A stretch of DNA of 64,000 nt from Chloroherpetonaceae bacterium (lineage in GTDB: Bacteria; Bacteroidota; Chlorobiia; Chlorobiales; Thermochlorobacteraceae): contig JANWWA010000002.1 in the NCBI GenBank assembly GCA_025056565.1, forward strand, positions 62,001 through 126,000. The letters are read 5' to 3'. A model generated the notes under the pieces. The model was not told the DNA's origin and searched no databases. It worked only from the letters and a program-made list of their open reading frames with translations. Both the position numbers and the translations under genes were made by a program. Positions within the stretch are counted from its first letter, which is position 1; the number at the start of each line of letters is the position of its first letter. Below, in pieces: positions 19,026 through 29,100 of this stretch.

Positions 19026-21253
19026 TGAATTTGACGAATGGAATTGAGATACATGTGCCCAACACTGGAAGGTAGAGATGAAGGCTGTGAGACAGAAGAC
19101 TCAGCGGGTGGAAGAAGTGACAAGAAAGCGTGCTCAATTGGTTCAAGCCAGCTACTTGCAATAGCTGCTTTGCGCTCCAGGGTGCTGAGTGTGCGGCGCA
19201 GCAGGCTGAGTGCTCTAAGGTATTGCGTAGGCTGATGGCGTGCAGCTTCTGCCAGTTGCATGCCGCCTTGCTCTAACGCATGCAAGTCTATGCCAGTCAA
19301 GATGTGTCCAGCCTTTGCCTTTTGCAGCGCGGTCAGGGCAGCACGAACAGGCTGATACGCATCGGGCAAGGTAACAGTTTGCTCCGAGAGGCGAGACTGA
19401 ATGTTCTCAAGCTTGCCTGATAGGCGCTTTTCGTCAGGTTTTAGTGGAGGAGGCTCAAATCCCATTCGTTGCACATAGAGCCGAGATTGATGCTGCAAGG
19501 TTTTTAGGAGTCGCAAAGCTTTAAGTTCGAAGGGCAGTGCTTCGGCAGGTCGATGCATTCTTAGATAAAGTTCAGCCTCCCACATTTCTGCCAGTGCCGC
19601 TTTAAGTTGCGCCTTAATGTCATCGGAATAAAATGTAGCACCCTCTTCGCTGTCGTGTATGTGCATAAAGCGGCTCATTATTTTCTCGACCGACTCCGAA
19701 CCCAGACCTTTTTCAGCTGCATCGCTTGATAGTTTAAGATGCCCGCAATGCTCATCGTGAATGTGACGCACAAATTTCATCAAAGGGTGCATCACTGAAT
19801 CCTTAGGGGTAATAGCATTCATCACTTCCTCAATATCTGTGCCGCCGATAGCAGACTCAAATTCCTCGCCTAAAAATTTACCGTAGCGCAAGCGCAAGAC
19901 CTTCTGGTCAACCCCGATTGCTTCCGAGCGGCGATTGAACTCTGCTTCAGAGAGCAATGCTTTTTCGCGCAGCAATTTTTCAGTATCAATGATAATCTGG
20001 CGCTGGCTGCGGAAGTATTCGGGCTGTTCAGCAATCGGTAGCGACATACTAAACTCGCTGTCCGTATCTGCTGTGTCTTTGATGAAAACGAAGTGCGTCT
20101 CGGAACGGGTGCGATGCGGTTTCGGCTCATATGTATCAAGCGCTTCAACAAAAAAGTAGAGTTCATCGCCAGGCGAAAGTCCCAGTGCCACCAAATCAAG
20201 CCGAAGCGAATAAGTCTCACCAGAAATTGCTGCAAAAGGTAGACGATACTCTTTGAAGGTGATGTTTTCGCCCTTGCCGTGCGCAGTGGTTACCACAACG
20301 CTGGCAGTACTGACGCAGTAATCATCTGAAATATGAGCTTTGAGCCACACTGCAGGGCGATGCAGCATATCCACTTCACTGCGAAGCATGGGTTCAGAAA
20401 CCACAATTGTAGGGGCTTGGTCAGGTTGCATCTCAAGCGTATAAAAATCGCTGGTATGCAGTGCGCCTGCACTGTCTGCAAATTCTAACGTGTAAAATCC
20501 ACTGGCGTTTAAGACTGTTTGGCCAGCAAAGTGGCTCTGGCTATAAGGATAGAGCAGAAGCGTGTCACGCGCATTGAAAACAAGACGTGCCCACAAAGTT
20601 GGCTGTGAGAAGTGTAGTTCAAATAGCGCAGTGCTGCCCTGAGGAAACGAGATGTTCGGCTGTGAAAGACGTATGGTAGGTTTGCCAGTGTAGTGTGGAG
20701 GCACTATTGTAATGTGAAAATGCGGCACATCGGCTGGTAGTGATGACGACAAGCGGGTAGCAGTGGAAGGGGATTTGGTAGTGTGAAGGCTCTGAACAAA
20801 AACATGTGTGCCGAAAATACATAGCGCACAAATGATGCCTACAGCAGCGCGCAAGAGGGCTGGTCGAATCGGATTGGGTAACAGCGCGCGAAACTGCACA
20901 GCGGAAAGCCGATTACAGATGCGCTGACGCTGCAAGCGTTGCAGGGGAGGCAAGTCATCAGGGTGGGCTAAGAGCAATTCAGCGCTCTCTTCCAGCTCAG
21001 GGCATACACGGTTCAGATGCTGGGCAACTTGTGCAGGAGTAGCCCACGATACTTTTCGCAGAAAATGCAGCACACCGCCTGTGCCGACTGCAAGTGTAAA
21101 CCAAACCAAACTGAGTCCCCAAAGTGGTAAAGCAACAAACCAACTTGTTAGTGCAAGCGGCACAAGTGAAATGCCGGCGCTGCTCAGAACAAGGCCGACA
21201 AACTGCTTGCGATTCCACTCGTGCGTGAGTGCGTGCAGCATGTCAGATGACAT
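19022..21253 (-). CDS. DUF4175-like membrane protein
   Basis: About 743 residues. Two hydrophobic segments lie in the first 60 residues and another near 135-155, followed by a long extracytoplasmic region with beta-rich repeats (for example a DQAPTIVV motif, then AHISDDYCVSTASVVV). This is the pattern of the DUF4175 family, commonly encoded in DUF58/BatA operons of Bacteroidota. The C-terminal 300 residues are helical and charged. I choose ATG 21253, which overlaps the upstream stop by 11 bases; a TTG at 21283 and an ATG at 21241 are alternatives. Function is unknown. Confidence 0.6.
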   Translation of the reverse strand: MSSDMLHALTHEWNRKQFVGLVLSSAGISLVPLALTSWFVALPLWGLSLVWFTLAVGTGGVLHFLRKVSWATPAQVAQHLNRVCPELEESAELLLAHPDDLPPLQRLQRQRICNRLSAVQFRALLPNPIRPALLRAAVGIICALCIFGTHVFVQSLHTTKSPSTATRLSSSLPADVPHFHITIVPPHYTGKPTIRLSQPNISFPQGSTALFELHFSQPTLWARLVFNARDTLLLYPYSQSHFAGQTVLNASGFYTLEFADSAGALHTSDFYTLEMQPDQAPTIVVSEPMLRSEVDMLHRPAVWLKAHISDDYCVSTASVVVTTAHGKGENITFKEYRLPFAAISGETYSLRLDLVALGLSPGDELYFFVEALDTYEPKPHRTRSETHFVFIKDTADTDSEFSMSLPIAEQPEYFRSQRQIIIDTEKLLREKALLSEAEFNRRSEAIGVDQKVLRLRYGKFLGEEFESAIGGTDIEEVMNAITPKDSVMHPLMKFVRHIHDEHCGHLKLSSDAAEKGLGSESVEKIMSRFMHIHDSEEGATFYSDDIKAQLKAALAEMWEAELYLRMHRPAEALPFELKALRLLKTLQHQSRLYVQRMGFEPPPLKPDEKRLSGKLENIQSRLSEQTVTLPDAYQPVRAALTALQKAKAGHILTGIDLHALEQGGMQLAEAARHQPTQYLRALSLLRRTLSTLERKAAIASSWLEPIEHAFLSLLPPAESSVSQPSSLPSSVGHMYLNSIRQIQ

Positions 21254-22661
21254 GGGACTTGCGTTGTGAAAATAGGCGTTCAATGATAAACAAAATCACG
21301 GCGAAAATCCAGATAGGAAGTGTTAGGGACTGGCGTGCGGTGTGGGGGGGCGTTAGGAATGGAACACGGTGCAGGCTATCGTGCTGCGGCAGGCATTGCA
21401 AGTGCGTAATGCGGCGCAAATCGTTTTCAGCGGTGATGGAAGCAGGTTCTTCCAAAAGCGACATCAGCCACTCAGGGAAAGCTGGGCTAAGCACAAAGTC
21501 GCTCCACTCGGGTGAAAAGCGGCTATGAAACGCATATTGCTGGTTTGGGCCAACCTTGCTTGCTTCAAGAATCGGCTCACCAAAGTCATCATACCAGAGT
21601 GCAAGGTTCGAGGGCGAAGCAGGCGTACGACGCCAAAGCGCAATGCGCTCCCCTGTGGAGGTTAGAAAACTCTGTTGCACTGCTTTGCCTTGCGTGCGTG
21701 CATCAAAGAAAATTTTTGTCTTGCCGCGTAGCGATGAAAACAGTGAGTCTGGGACGGGGGCGCTCGAGAGCCAAAAAATCAGTGATGCGGTGCTGAGCAG
21801 TGGCAAGGAACGTGTGCGCACAACTTTCACCGTGCGTTTTAATCCCTCACTGGCTGCTTTGATGGCTAACTCGAGATATTCAGCATCGCGCTGGCGAGAG
21901 TCCTCATAAAGGATTGCCACAACTTGTGGCGCCATGGGGGGCATCACAGTGGTGTGACGCATCGTTGCGGCTGCAGCACTTTGCAGCGCTGCTTGAAAGC
22001 GTGTGTAATGTGGGGTGCTCTCTCCTGTAATGACCCATACGCTATCATGTCCAATGAGTCGTGCCGATTGAACCCAAGTCTTTTGCTCACTTAGCGTGAA
22101 GGTGTGCCACTGCACCCTTCGGCGTAAAGTAGGTCTGGTGCCGTAAAACTGCAGCAGTCTGTCGCTAGTAAGTATCCAGAGTGATGATGAGAGCGGCAGT
22201 GCAGCATCTGCCTCTTGCAGAAGCGACCAGATGGATTCACTGGCTAAGGCAACGCTATCGTACTCTTTGAAGGGTGGAAAATCAGCAGCAAGCCAACGAA
22301 GTTCTACGCCTGATGCTCGAAGCGAATCCAAAAGTAGAAAAAAAGTCTTGTCGGTTGTGTGGTAATATAGTTCAGGGCTAATGAGTGCCCAGCTCTGGCT
22401 GCGCTTCGCATGGCTGGATGGATACCAGACAGGGTCAGCCATCAACAGCACCAACGCACTAAGCAGCAGAAGTCGCAGCGTTAGTAGAAGCCACTCGCTG
22501 GGTTGCCAGCGCCGAGAGGTAATTGATTCAGTCTCTCTTAGAAACTTAATTGAGCCAATCTTGACAATCGGGGCAGTGCGACTGCGAAGCAGATGAATAA
22601 TCAGGGGTATGGTAAGCGTAGCAAGACCAAACAGTGCCCACGGCGAGAGCAATTCCATCAT
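21243..22661 (-). CDS. BatA-type membrane protein (aerotolerance regulator N-terminal domain)
   Basis: 472 residues. The N-terminus LLSPWALFGLATLTIPLIIHLL followed by paired-helix residues to about 80 is the BatA N-terminal domain, which ends with a second membrane helix (about 56-75). A single hydrophobic helix near the C-terminus (about 445-462) closes the protein. The central region lacks the MIDAS DxSxS motif of a von Willebrand A domain, so this is not a complete BatA/BatB. It starts with an ATGATG that overlaps the DUF58 stop by 4 bases. Known relatives are linked to oxidative or envelope stress; the exact role here is not known. Confidence 0.8.
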   Translation of the reverse strand: MMELLSPWALFGLATLTIPLIIHLLRSRTAPIVKIGSIKFLRETESITSRRWQPSEWLLLTLRLLLLSALVLLMADPVWYPSSHAKRSQSWALISPELYYHTTDKTFFLLLDSLRASGVELRWLAADFPPFKEYDSVALASESIWSLLQEADAALPLSSSLWILTSDRLLQFYGTRPTLRRRVQWHTFTLSEQKTWVQSARLIGHDSVWVITGESTPHYTRFQAALQSAAAATMRHTTVMPPMAPQVVAILYEDSRQRDAEYLELAIKAASEGLKRTVKVVRTRSLPLLSTASLIFWLSSAPVPDSLFSSLRGKTKIFFDARTQGKAVQQSFLTSTGERIALWRRTPASPSNLALWYDDFGEPILEASKVGPNQQYAFHSRFSPEWSDFVLSPAFPEWLMSLLEEPASITAENDLRRITHLQCLPQHDSLHRVPFLTPPHTARQSLTLPIWIFAVILFIIERLFSQRKSHVI

Positions 22662-23551
22662 AGTTTTTTGCGTGCGTTGAGAAAAGCCTGTAGCGCTCTA
22701 TCCAGTGGCTCTTGAATCAGAAAGCGATGGTAAAAGATGCGATGCTCCAAAAACTTTTCTCGCAGTGAGGATAGATGCGCTGTGAATGCAGCTTGATAGG
22801 CTTGGCGTATGGCTTCGGTTTGCACAGGCACGCGTTCACCTGTCTCCAAGTCTTCAAAAATAGCGGCTGCAGGTTGCAAGAGTGTAAGCTCATTAGCGCC
22901 AAGTAGATGGCAGAGCAAGACTTCGTTGCGCTGACCTGCTAATTTACGCAGAGCTGTTTGCAGCTCTTCGGTGTGTTCATGTAAATCACTAATGAAAACA
23001 ATTAGCTCACGATGGCGCAAGGGACGGAGCACGGTCTCGAGCGTATGCCACTCGCCCCATTTACTTTGTGCAGTCAATGATTCCAGCGTGTGCAAGATTC
23101 GGTGCAAATGTTGTGGATGGTGGCGTGGTTCAATGCATACTTGCTGCTGTGAGTTCAAGGCGGTTAGAGCAATTGCATCACCTTGATGATGTGAAAGGTA
23201 GGCTAGTGATGCCACAAGGAAGCGTGCGTAGTCAAACTTGGAAAGCCCATTTTCTGTATGGTTCATTGAGGCACTGCTATCGAGCATAAAGCGAATGGTA
23301 ATGCTGGTCTCAACTTCGGACTCACGCACGAAGAACTTATCGGAGCGCGCATACACTTTCCAGTCCACTTGCCGAAGGTCATCACCCGGCTGATAGCTGC
23401 GATACTGACTGAATTCCAAGCCAATGCCAGAGTGCGGGCTGTGATGCAAGCCTAACATAAAGCCGTCGACGACGGTTTTGGCAACAAGCTCCAAGCGTGC
23501 AATTGCAGCCAGCGCACGCGGGTCAATAAAGCGATAAGTGTGAACAGACAT
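22658..23551 (-). CDS. DUF58 domain-containing protein
   Basis: 297 residues. The DUF58 signature is evident: GLHHSPHSGIGLEFSQYRSY followed by PGDDLRQVDWKVYARSDK, then the vWA-like FMLDSSASMN and later ELIVFISDLHEH. The residues LDSSAS provide a DxSxS metal-ion-dependent adhesion site. The family nearly always works with a MoxR AAA+ ATPase encoded just upstream; here the gene upstream is a divergent glycosyltransferase and no MoxR is visible in the window. It is the first gene of a minus-strand operon continuing to about 14.4 kb. Confidence 0.92.
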   Translation of the reverse strand: MSVHTYRFIDPRALAAIARLELVAKTVVDGFMLGLHHSPHSGIGLEFSQYRSYQPGDDLRQVDWKVYARSDKFFVRESEVETSITIRFMLDSSASMNHTENGLSKFDYARFLVASLAYLSHHQGDAIALTALNSQQQVCIEPRHHPQHLHRILHTLESLTAQSKWGEWHTLETVLRPLRHRELIVFISDLHEHTEELQTALRKLAGQRNEVLLCHLLGANELTLLQPAAAIFEDLETGERVPVQTEAIRQAYQAAFTAHLSSLREKFLEHRIFYHRFLIQEPLDRALQAFLNARKKL

Positions 23552-23656
23552 TCTGGCAAATCCAGTGTGAATGCAAAAGCCTAAATTTCACATTCCTAAT
23601 GGCTTAGACAAAATCCTCTCCCCAAGATTGCTCTCTGCAGCCGAGAGAGAGAATGG

Positions 23657-24721
23657 GTGAGCAAAAAACCGAACGGTCAGTGTATTGCTATGCTGGAGCA
23701 TTACCCGTCAGTTATCATCTTGCTGCTCAACTGGAATGGCTGGTGCGACACAATTGAATGCCTAGAGAGCGTATTTCGTTTGAACTACCCGAATTACAGG
23801 GTAATAGTGTGTGACAACGGTTCTACCGACGATTCGCCTGCTTACATCAAGGCGTGGGCGGAAGGGAGATATCACTTCACTGTGCCGCCTGAAAGTCCAC
23901 TGTCGGCTCTGCCCTGCACACCGATTGCTAAACCAATTGCATACCTTGAGCGTACTCTGGCACAGACAGGACCGTGCAGCAAACAAGATGAACCTGATGC
24001 AAAGCTCACGCTGATTCAGGTGGGCAAAAATCTTGGCTTTGCAGGCGGCAACAATGTAGGTTTAAGTTATGCACTATCGTATTGTCAATTTGATTACATC
24101 TGGCTGCTTAACAGCGACACAGTTGTTCTACCAGATACGCTTACACGGTTGATTGAGGCGGCAAGCAAAGACTGCAAAATTGGACTATGTGGCTCAACGG
24201 TGCTATACTACCACAACCCTTCGCGTATTCAAACGCTCGGCGGGGGACGATACCACAAGTGGTTTGGACTCACTTCACACATTGCTGAGGAGGAGTGCCT
24301 GACAGATATTCCTGCTGAAATGCGCTGTAGGCTTGCTGCCTCAATGGACTATGTGATGGGCGCCTCAATGCTGGTATCAAGAAATTTCTTGGAGACAGTT
24401 GGCTTAATGAGCGAAGAGTATTTCCTTTACTTCGAGGAATTGGATTGGGCTATGCGCGCCAAAGGGCGCTTTAGGTTGGGCTATGCCGTAGAGAGCATTG
24501 TCTATCACAAGAGTGGGCGAAGCGTAGGCAATACGCCAAAAGAGTGGAGTCCAACATCTGTGTTTCATACCACGCGCAGTCGGATTAAATTCGTGCGCAA
24601 GTTTTATCCAGCATTTTTGCCAATCGTGTATGTGCGACTTCTGCTCTCGCTATTCAATCAATGGCGAAAGGGACAGTGCGCACAAGCTCAAGCAATTTGG
24701 AAAGCAATGCGACACCAATGA
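23657..24721 (+). CDS. Glycosyltransferase family 2 (rhamnosyltransferase-like)
   Basis: GT-A fold transferase of 354 residues, expected at the cytoplasmic face of the inner membrane. Signatures are SVIILLLNWNGWCDTIECL, VIVCDNGSTDDS, NLGFAGGNNVGL, and the DxD-type metal motif within WLLNSDTVV. The late EEYFLYFEELDWAMR matches WbbL-like rhamnosyltransferases. The start is GTG 23657, or ATG 23690 if the shorter form is made. The last four bases overlap the next gene (ATGA). It heads a plus-strand operon of polysaccharide genes and is divergent from the DUF58 operon. Confidence 0.9.
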   Translation: MSKKPNGQCIAMLEHYPSVIILLLNWNGWCDTIECLESVFRLNYPNYRVIVCDNGSTDDSPAYIKAWAEGRYHFTVPPESPLSALPCTPIAKPIAYLERTLAQTGPCSKQDEPDAKLTLIQVGKNLGFAGGNNVGLSYALSYCQFDYIWLLNSDTVVLPDTLTRLIEAASKDCKIGLCGSTVLYYHNPSRIQTLGGGRYHKWFGLTSHIAEEECLTDIPAEMRCRLAASMDYVMGASMLVSRNFLETVGLMSEEYFLYFEELDWAMRAKGRFRLGYAVESIVYHKSGRSVGNTPKEWSPTSVFHTTRSRIKFVRKFYPAFLPIVYVRLLLSLFNQWRKGQCAQAQAIWKAMRHQ

Positions 24722-26100
24722 GAGATGTAATTTGTCGCACTGTGTTGCTGACAACCATTTTTACAATCCCTCTGCAGCAGCTACTCTATCTCTCAGTAGC
24801 AGGCATCACAGTAAAGACATACCAAGTGTTGCTGGCTGTGCTGGGCGTGCTATCGTTCTTTCAGGTGCGAGAAAGTCAGGCGCTATCTGAGTGGCAAAAA
24901 ATCGGTCTTGCATTCTTTCTCGTCAGCGTGAGCGCAGAACTTGCAGGCTACATTGAGCTGCGTAACTTTGGCAGCCTGCCAGAGCTGAAATACATTGGGT
25001 CGGTGGAGACACATCGCTTCACACTGAACCTGTATCTCTTACTGAATATGCTGTTTGCGTGGCAAGTTGTGCGCTTCATCACGGAAGTGCCAGAAGGCCT
25101 TAGGACAATCTTAACGACAGCTGCACTGGGGTCTCTATTACCATCTCTCTATGCGCTGTATCAACTGTTCAGTTTTGTATTTGGCTTTGAGATTGAAGCA
25201 CTGGAATTCGGAAGAATTATTGACCGTCCTGAAGCGCCACGCGGCATTTTCTTCGACAGTGGCACAGTGCGATTTGCTTCCACATACTTTGAGCCTGGTC
25301 CATTTGGGGGCTACCTGAGCATAATCATTCCGCTGACCGTGTTAGCTATCAAGCAGTGGCAGTCTGATGCCAAAGAACATTTAGCAATCAAATGGGTGCT
25401 CAAAGCAATCTTGCTACTGAATATTGTGGCACTGCTACTTTCTTTTTCTACATCTGCACTGGTGGGTATGATGCTCTTTGCACTGATTGTAACTGGGCTA
25501 ACCTATCCACTGGGCAAAGTTCTTAAAGGTGTGGCAACAGCGCTGTTGGCAGTAGCTGCTATGGTGACGCTACTCGGACAATGGGAGTTTGTCTTAAATA
25601 CAGTAGATGTCGCTTTTCTCCGAAAGCTGTTTGCCGAAGAGACAGATGTGTATGCTATATCTCGCATAGCAAGGATTCATCAAGCGGAAGTGGGTCTCAA
25701 AATTTTTCTTGACCATCCGATAGTCGGTATTGGACCCTTTGTGCCTTTCTTCTTCGAAGTCTATGAGCCTAGCACCGATGGAATGCCGCAAGCGGTGTCA
25801 ATCGTCTATGTAAATGTGCTAACGCAGACGGGTTTAGTCGGTGGTGCGCTATTCTTCTATGCAATTGGCAAGCTGATGATAAAATTGGTGCGCGCAGTGC
25901 GGCTATCAAATCGCATTGTAAAGGCAAATAGCGCTGTGCTCTTGGGGCTATTTGCCGCTGTGCTAACTTTATTTTTTACCTTAGGCTCGCTGGTAGCGGT
26001 GCATCTCTGGCTGGCAGTGGGTGTGATAGTAGGCTGGCTAATGTTGCACGATATAGCTTCATCTGCAACCTCGGAAGAAACCCTGACAGATGCCGAATAA
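24718..26100 (+). CDS. O-antigen ligase/polymerase-like membrane protein
   Basis: About 460 residues with 10 or more hydrophobic segments and a large loop at about 295-350, the layout of the Wzy/WaaL O-antigen ligase superfamily. The stretch around AEVGLKIFLDHPIVGIGPFVPFF resembles the conserved Wzy_C region (the HP..G.G motif). Ligases in this family join a lipid-linked polysaccharide to lipid A core or to protein. Which of these applies cannot be read from the sequence. I choose ATG 24718, which overlaps the GT2 stop as ATGA, instead of the in-frame ATG at 24661, which lies 61 bases inside that gene. Its 3' end overlaps the start of the C25 peptidase gene by 11 bases. Confidence 0.83.
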   Translation: MRDVICRTVLLTTIFTIPLQQLLYLSVAGITVKTYQVLLAVLGVLSFFQVRESQALSEWQKIGLAFFLVSVSAELAGYIELRNFGSLPELKYIGSVETHRFTLNLYLLLNMLFAWQVVRFITEVPEGLRTILTTAALGSLLPSLYALYQLFSFVFGFEIEALEFGRIIDRPEAPRGIFFDSGTVRFASTYFEPGPFGGYLSIIIPLTVLAIKQWQSDAKEHLAIKWVLKAILLLNIVALLLSFSTSALVGMMLFALIVTGLTYPLGKVLKGVATALLAVAAMVTLLGQWEFVLNTVDVAFLRKLFAEETDVYAISRIARIHQAEVGLKIFLDHPIVGIGPFVPFFFEVYEPSTDGMPQAVSIVYVNVLTQTGLVGGALFFYAIGKLMIKLVRAVRLSNRIVKANSAVLLGLFAAVLTLFFTLGSLVAVHLWLAVGVIVGWLMLHDIASSATSEETLTDAE

Positions 26101-29100
26101 GGCTGCTCAATGGCTGCTCCTGCTGAACCTTGTGATGGCCCTGAGCGCAGAAGCGCAGCCAAATCAACTTTCAGGAAAAACATATGTGCCCTCGTATCAC
26201 CTGCGTTTGGTGAATGAGAAGGTGGGCGGTAGAGAATTTGTGCGTGCAGAACTCAGTGAAAGTAGCATTGCAGAAGAGACGCTCAAGGCTGATGAAACAG
26301 GAGTGCTTGCACCGTTTGTGCCTGTGAAGGTGCTCTACATTGGTGTGCCGCTCGGTGCAGCGTTGTCTATTTCTGCAAAAAGCCTTGCAGGTGAAACAAA
26401 GTCAGAGGTTCTACTGTCGCCATTTCTTGGAGAAGCGGCAAGGTATGCAGAAAAAGACCTTGCGGCGAAACTGCGTCAAAGTCCGCTATACCAATCGGCG
26501 GAAGTGTTCCCTACTTCGCTTGCCAGAGTGGTGCGATATTTTTTTGTTGGCTCACAATATGTGGCGGAAGTGCAAGTAGCGCCTTTGCAATATGCTGCAG
26601 CGCGCAGAGAACTGCGCTGGCATCGCCTGATTGAACTAAGTTGGTCATTTGTGCCTGCAGCAAACCGTCAATGGTCTAACCCGACATGTGCTCATAGCGA
26701 CCTTGATGAAGAGTTTCTGCGTCGAAACCTTGTGAATTACAAGGATGCCAAAGCCTTTCGCGCCCCGCCTTCTGTAACCAGCCAAGTAGGAAGCGCATTT
26801 AGCGATAGCACAGGGGCTTGGTATAACCCCTCGCAGCCATATCTCAAATTGCTGACCACTGAAGATGGACTCTACCGCATTTCGGGTGCCGAAATTGCTG
26901 CTGCAGGGGTTAGTCTCTCTGGCATTGACCCGCGCACCTTACGGCTAATTTACAAAGGCAAAGAGATGCCGATTCTGGTGCGCGGTGAAGACGACGGGCG
27001 ATTTGACCCAACTGACGAAATCGAGTTTCTCGGCTCCTTCAACCGTGGCAATCCTGAACCACTGCTGGACGAATTTACAGGGAATGTGGTGGGCACAGTT
27101 ACCGAGCTAAGAAACGCTTACAGCGATACCAGTGTCTATTGGCTGACTTGGGGTAGCGAGCGGGGACGGCGCGTACAGACTGCCTCAGCCACACCGCGTG
27201 GCACAGCGCTGGCACAAAGTTTTTTAGCGACATACTACATTGAGCAAGATTGTGTCTATGTTACGGCACTCACAGAACAAGGGCAATACATCACTGAGCG
27301 GGTTCTGGGCGAAGGGTGGGCGCAGCGACTCTTTCAAGTCAGCCCAGCCTTTCCTACTGATGCAGAGCAAGTTAGCTTCCAGCTCGAGGGCGCACTAAAC
27401 ACGGGCATTGCGCAAGCGCGACTTCGTTTTGCGCATACTACAAACGGCACGGCTGAATTTGAAGTGATTCTAAACGGCGCACCAATCGGCACAATTCCGC
27501 TTTCAGGTCGAGGGGCTGAGACTTACACGCTATCGTTTAACGCATTAGCTCTGCGAAACGGCACAAACCAGCTGCTGTATCGACTGCGGCGCACTGGTGC
27601 GCAAACGGCGGTAGCAATTGTGGCACTCGATTGGATTGAATTTTCCTACCTACGCAGTTTTGCCGTGCCTACACTAGAACGGCAATTCTTCTTCGCTACA
27701 GGTAACACAGGGCAAGATATTGAGCTGTCAGGTGTGGTTGAGGGTGATTTTGTGCTCTATGACCTGACGGATACAGTTAGGCTATCGGGGGCAGTCCGAA
27801 GTGGAGAGCGGTTGCGCATGAGCACAAGCGCAAATAAGCGATATCTGTTTGCAGAGCAGCGTAACATCTTTCGTCCAATTGTGCGTGTGCATCAGGCAAA
27901 GCTGCCACTTCGCAGTCCGAATCGCACAGCCGATTACATTATCATTACACACCCTTTGTTTCGAGCGCAGGCAAATCGCTTAGCAGCGTTTCGTGCTTCA
28001 CCGCAAGGCGGTGGATACCGCACCGAGGTAGTTGAGACCGAGCAGATTTATGACGAATTTGGTTTTGGACTTTATGACCCTATGGCGATACGGCAGTTTT
28101 TGAAGTATGCGTTTGAAAACTGGCGTGCGCCGCGACCGCGCTATGTGGTGCTCTTCGGCGGCGCAAACCGTGATGTCAAAAAGAAGTTGCGCGTCTCATC
28201 GGAGCGACCCGCACTTGTGCCAACTTTTGGGCAGCCAGTGAGCGACATCTGGTTCGTGAGTTTTAGCAACGACCCTGCACGACCGTTTCGCAACATTCCC
28301 CGAATGATGATTGGGCGTATCCCCGTCTACACCATCGCCGAAGCTGAAACGTACCTCAGCAAGCTGCTAAGCCACAATCAAACGGCTGCCAGAGCGGAGA
28401 GGTGGCACAAAAACTTTCTTTTCATCAATGGCGGATTCAATGTGCAAGAGCAGCAGCTATTTCGCTTCTACGCCAATAGCATTATTTCCACATTTGTAAC
28501 GCCGCCGCCCATTGCAGGCAGAGCCGATACGCTATATCGCGATGACCAAAATCCCTTCGTGAGTACGCAGCTTGAGGCGCAAATTCGCAGTGCAATGCAG
28601 CGTGGCAGCTCAGTGGTGCACTACATTGGGCATGCGGGCTCTAACACTTGGGATTTGGCGCTGGGCGACCCGCTGACGCTGCAAAATCGTGCGCGCTATC
28701 CGCTGGTGCTGAGTTGGACTTGCAATACGGGACGCTTCGCAGAGCCGTTTGGAAAGTCGTTTGCAGAAAAGTTTCTACTCTCGCCAGAGGGCGGCGCGCT
28801 ATGCTTTATCGGCACAGCTGGCTGGGGCTTTCCATCGCTCGACCACCTTCTCAGTCAAGGTGTCTTTCGTGCCATTTGCGATACGCTGCGCACTGCAGGC
28901 GAAATTTGGTTCTCCGCACATCGGGCGTTTCGTGAGCAGTTTGGCTTTTTTAGCGCAGCGCTGGAAGGCACAATTGACCACTACAACTTGCAAGGCGACC
29001 CTGCGGCTCCAATCCCGCTTGCCACTTTGCCCGACCTTGCACTGGAAGCTGGACAAGCAACCTTCCTGAATCAAACATTAGACGAAAGCCTTGCGCAGCC

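Noticed and set aside
23570-23656. CT/AG-rich inverted repeat near 23627-23652 in the DUF58/GT2 divergent region
   Set aside because: The stem is only five to six bases and there is no T-run or second copy; most likely chance.
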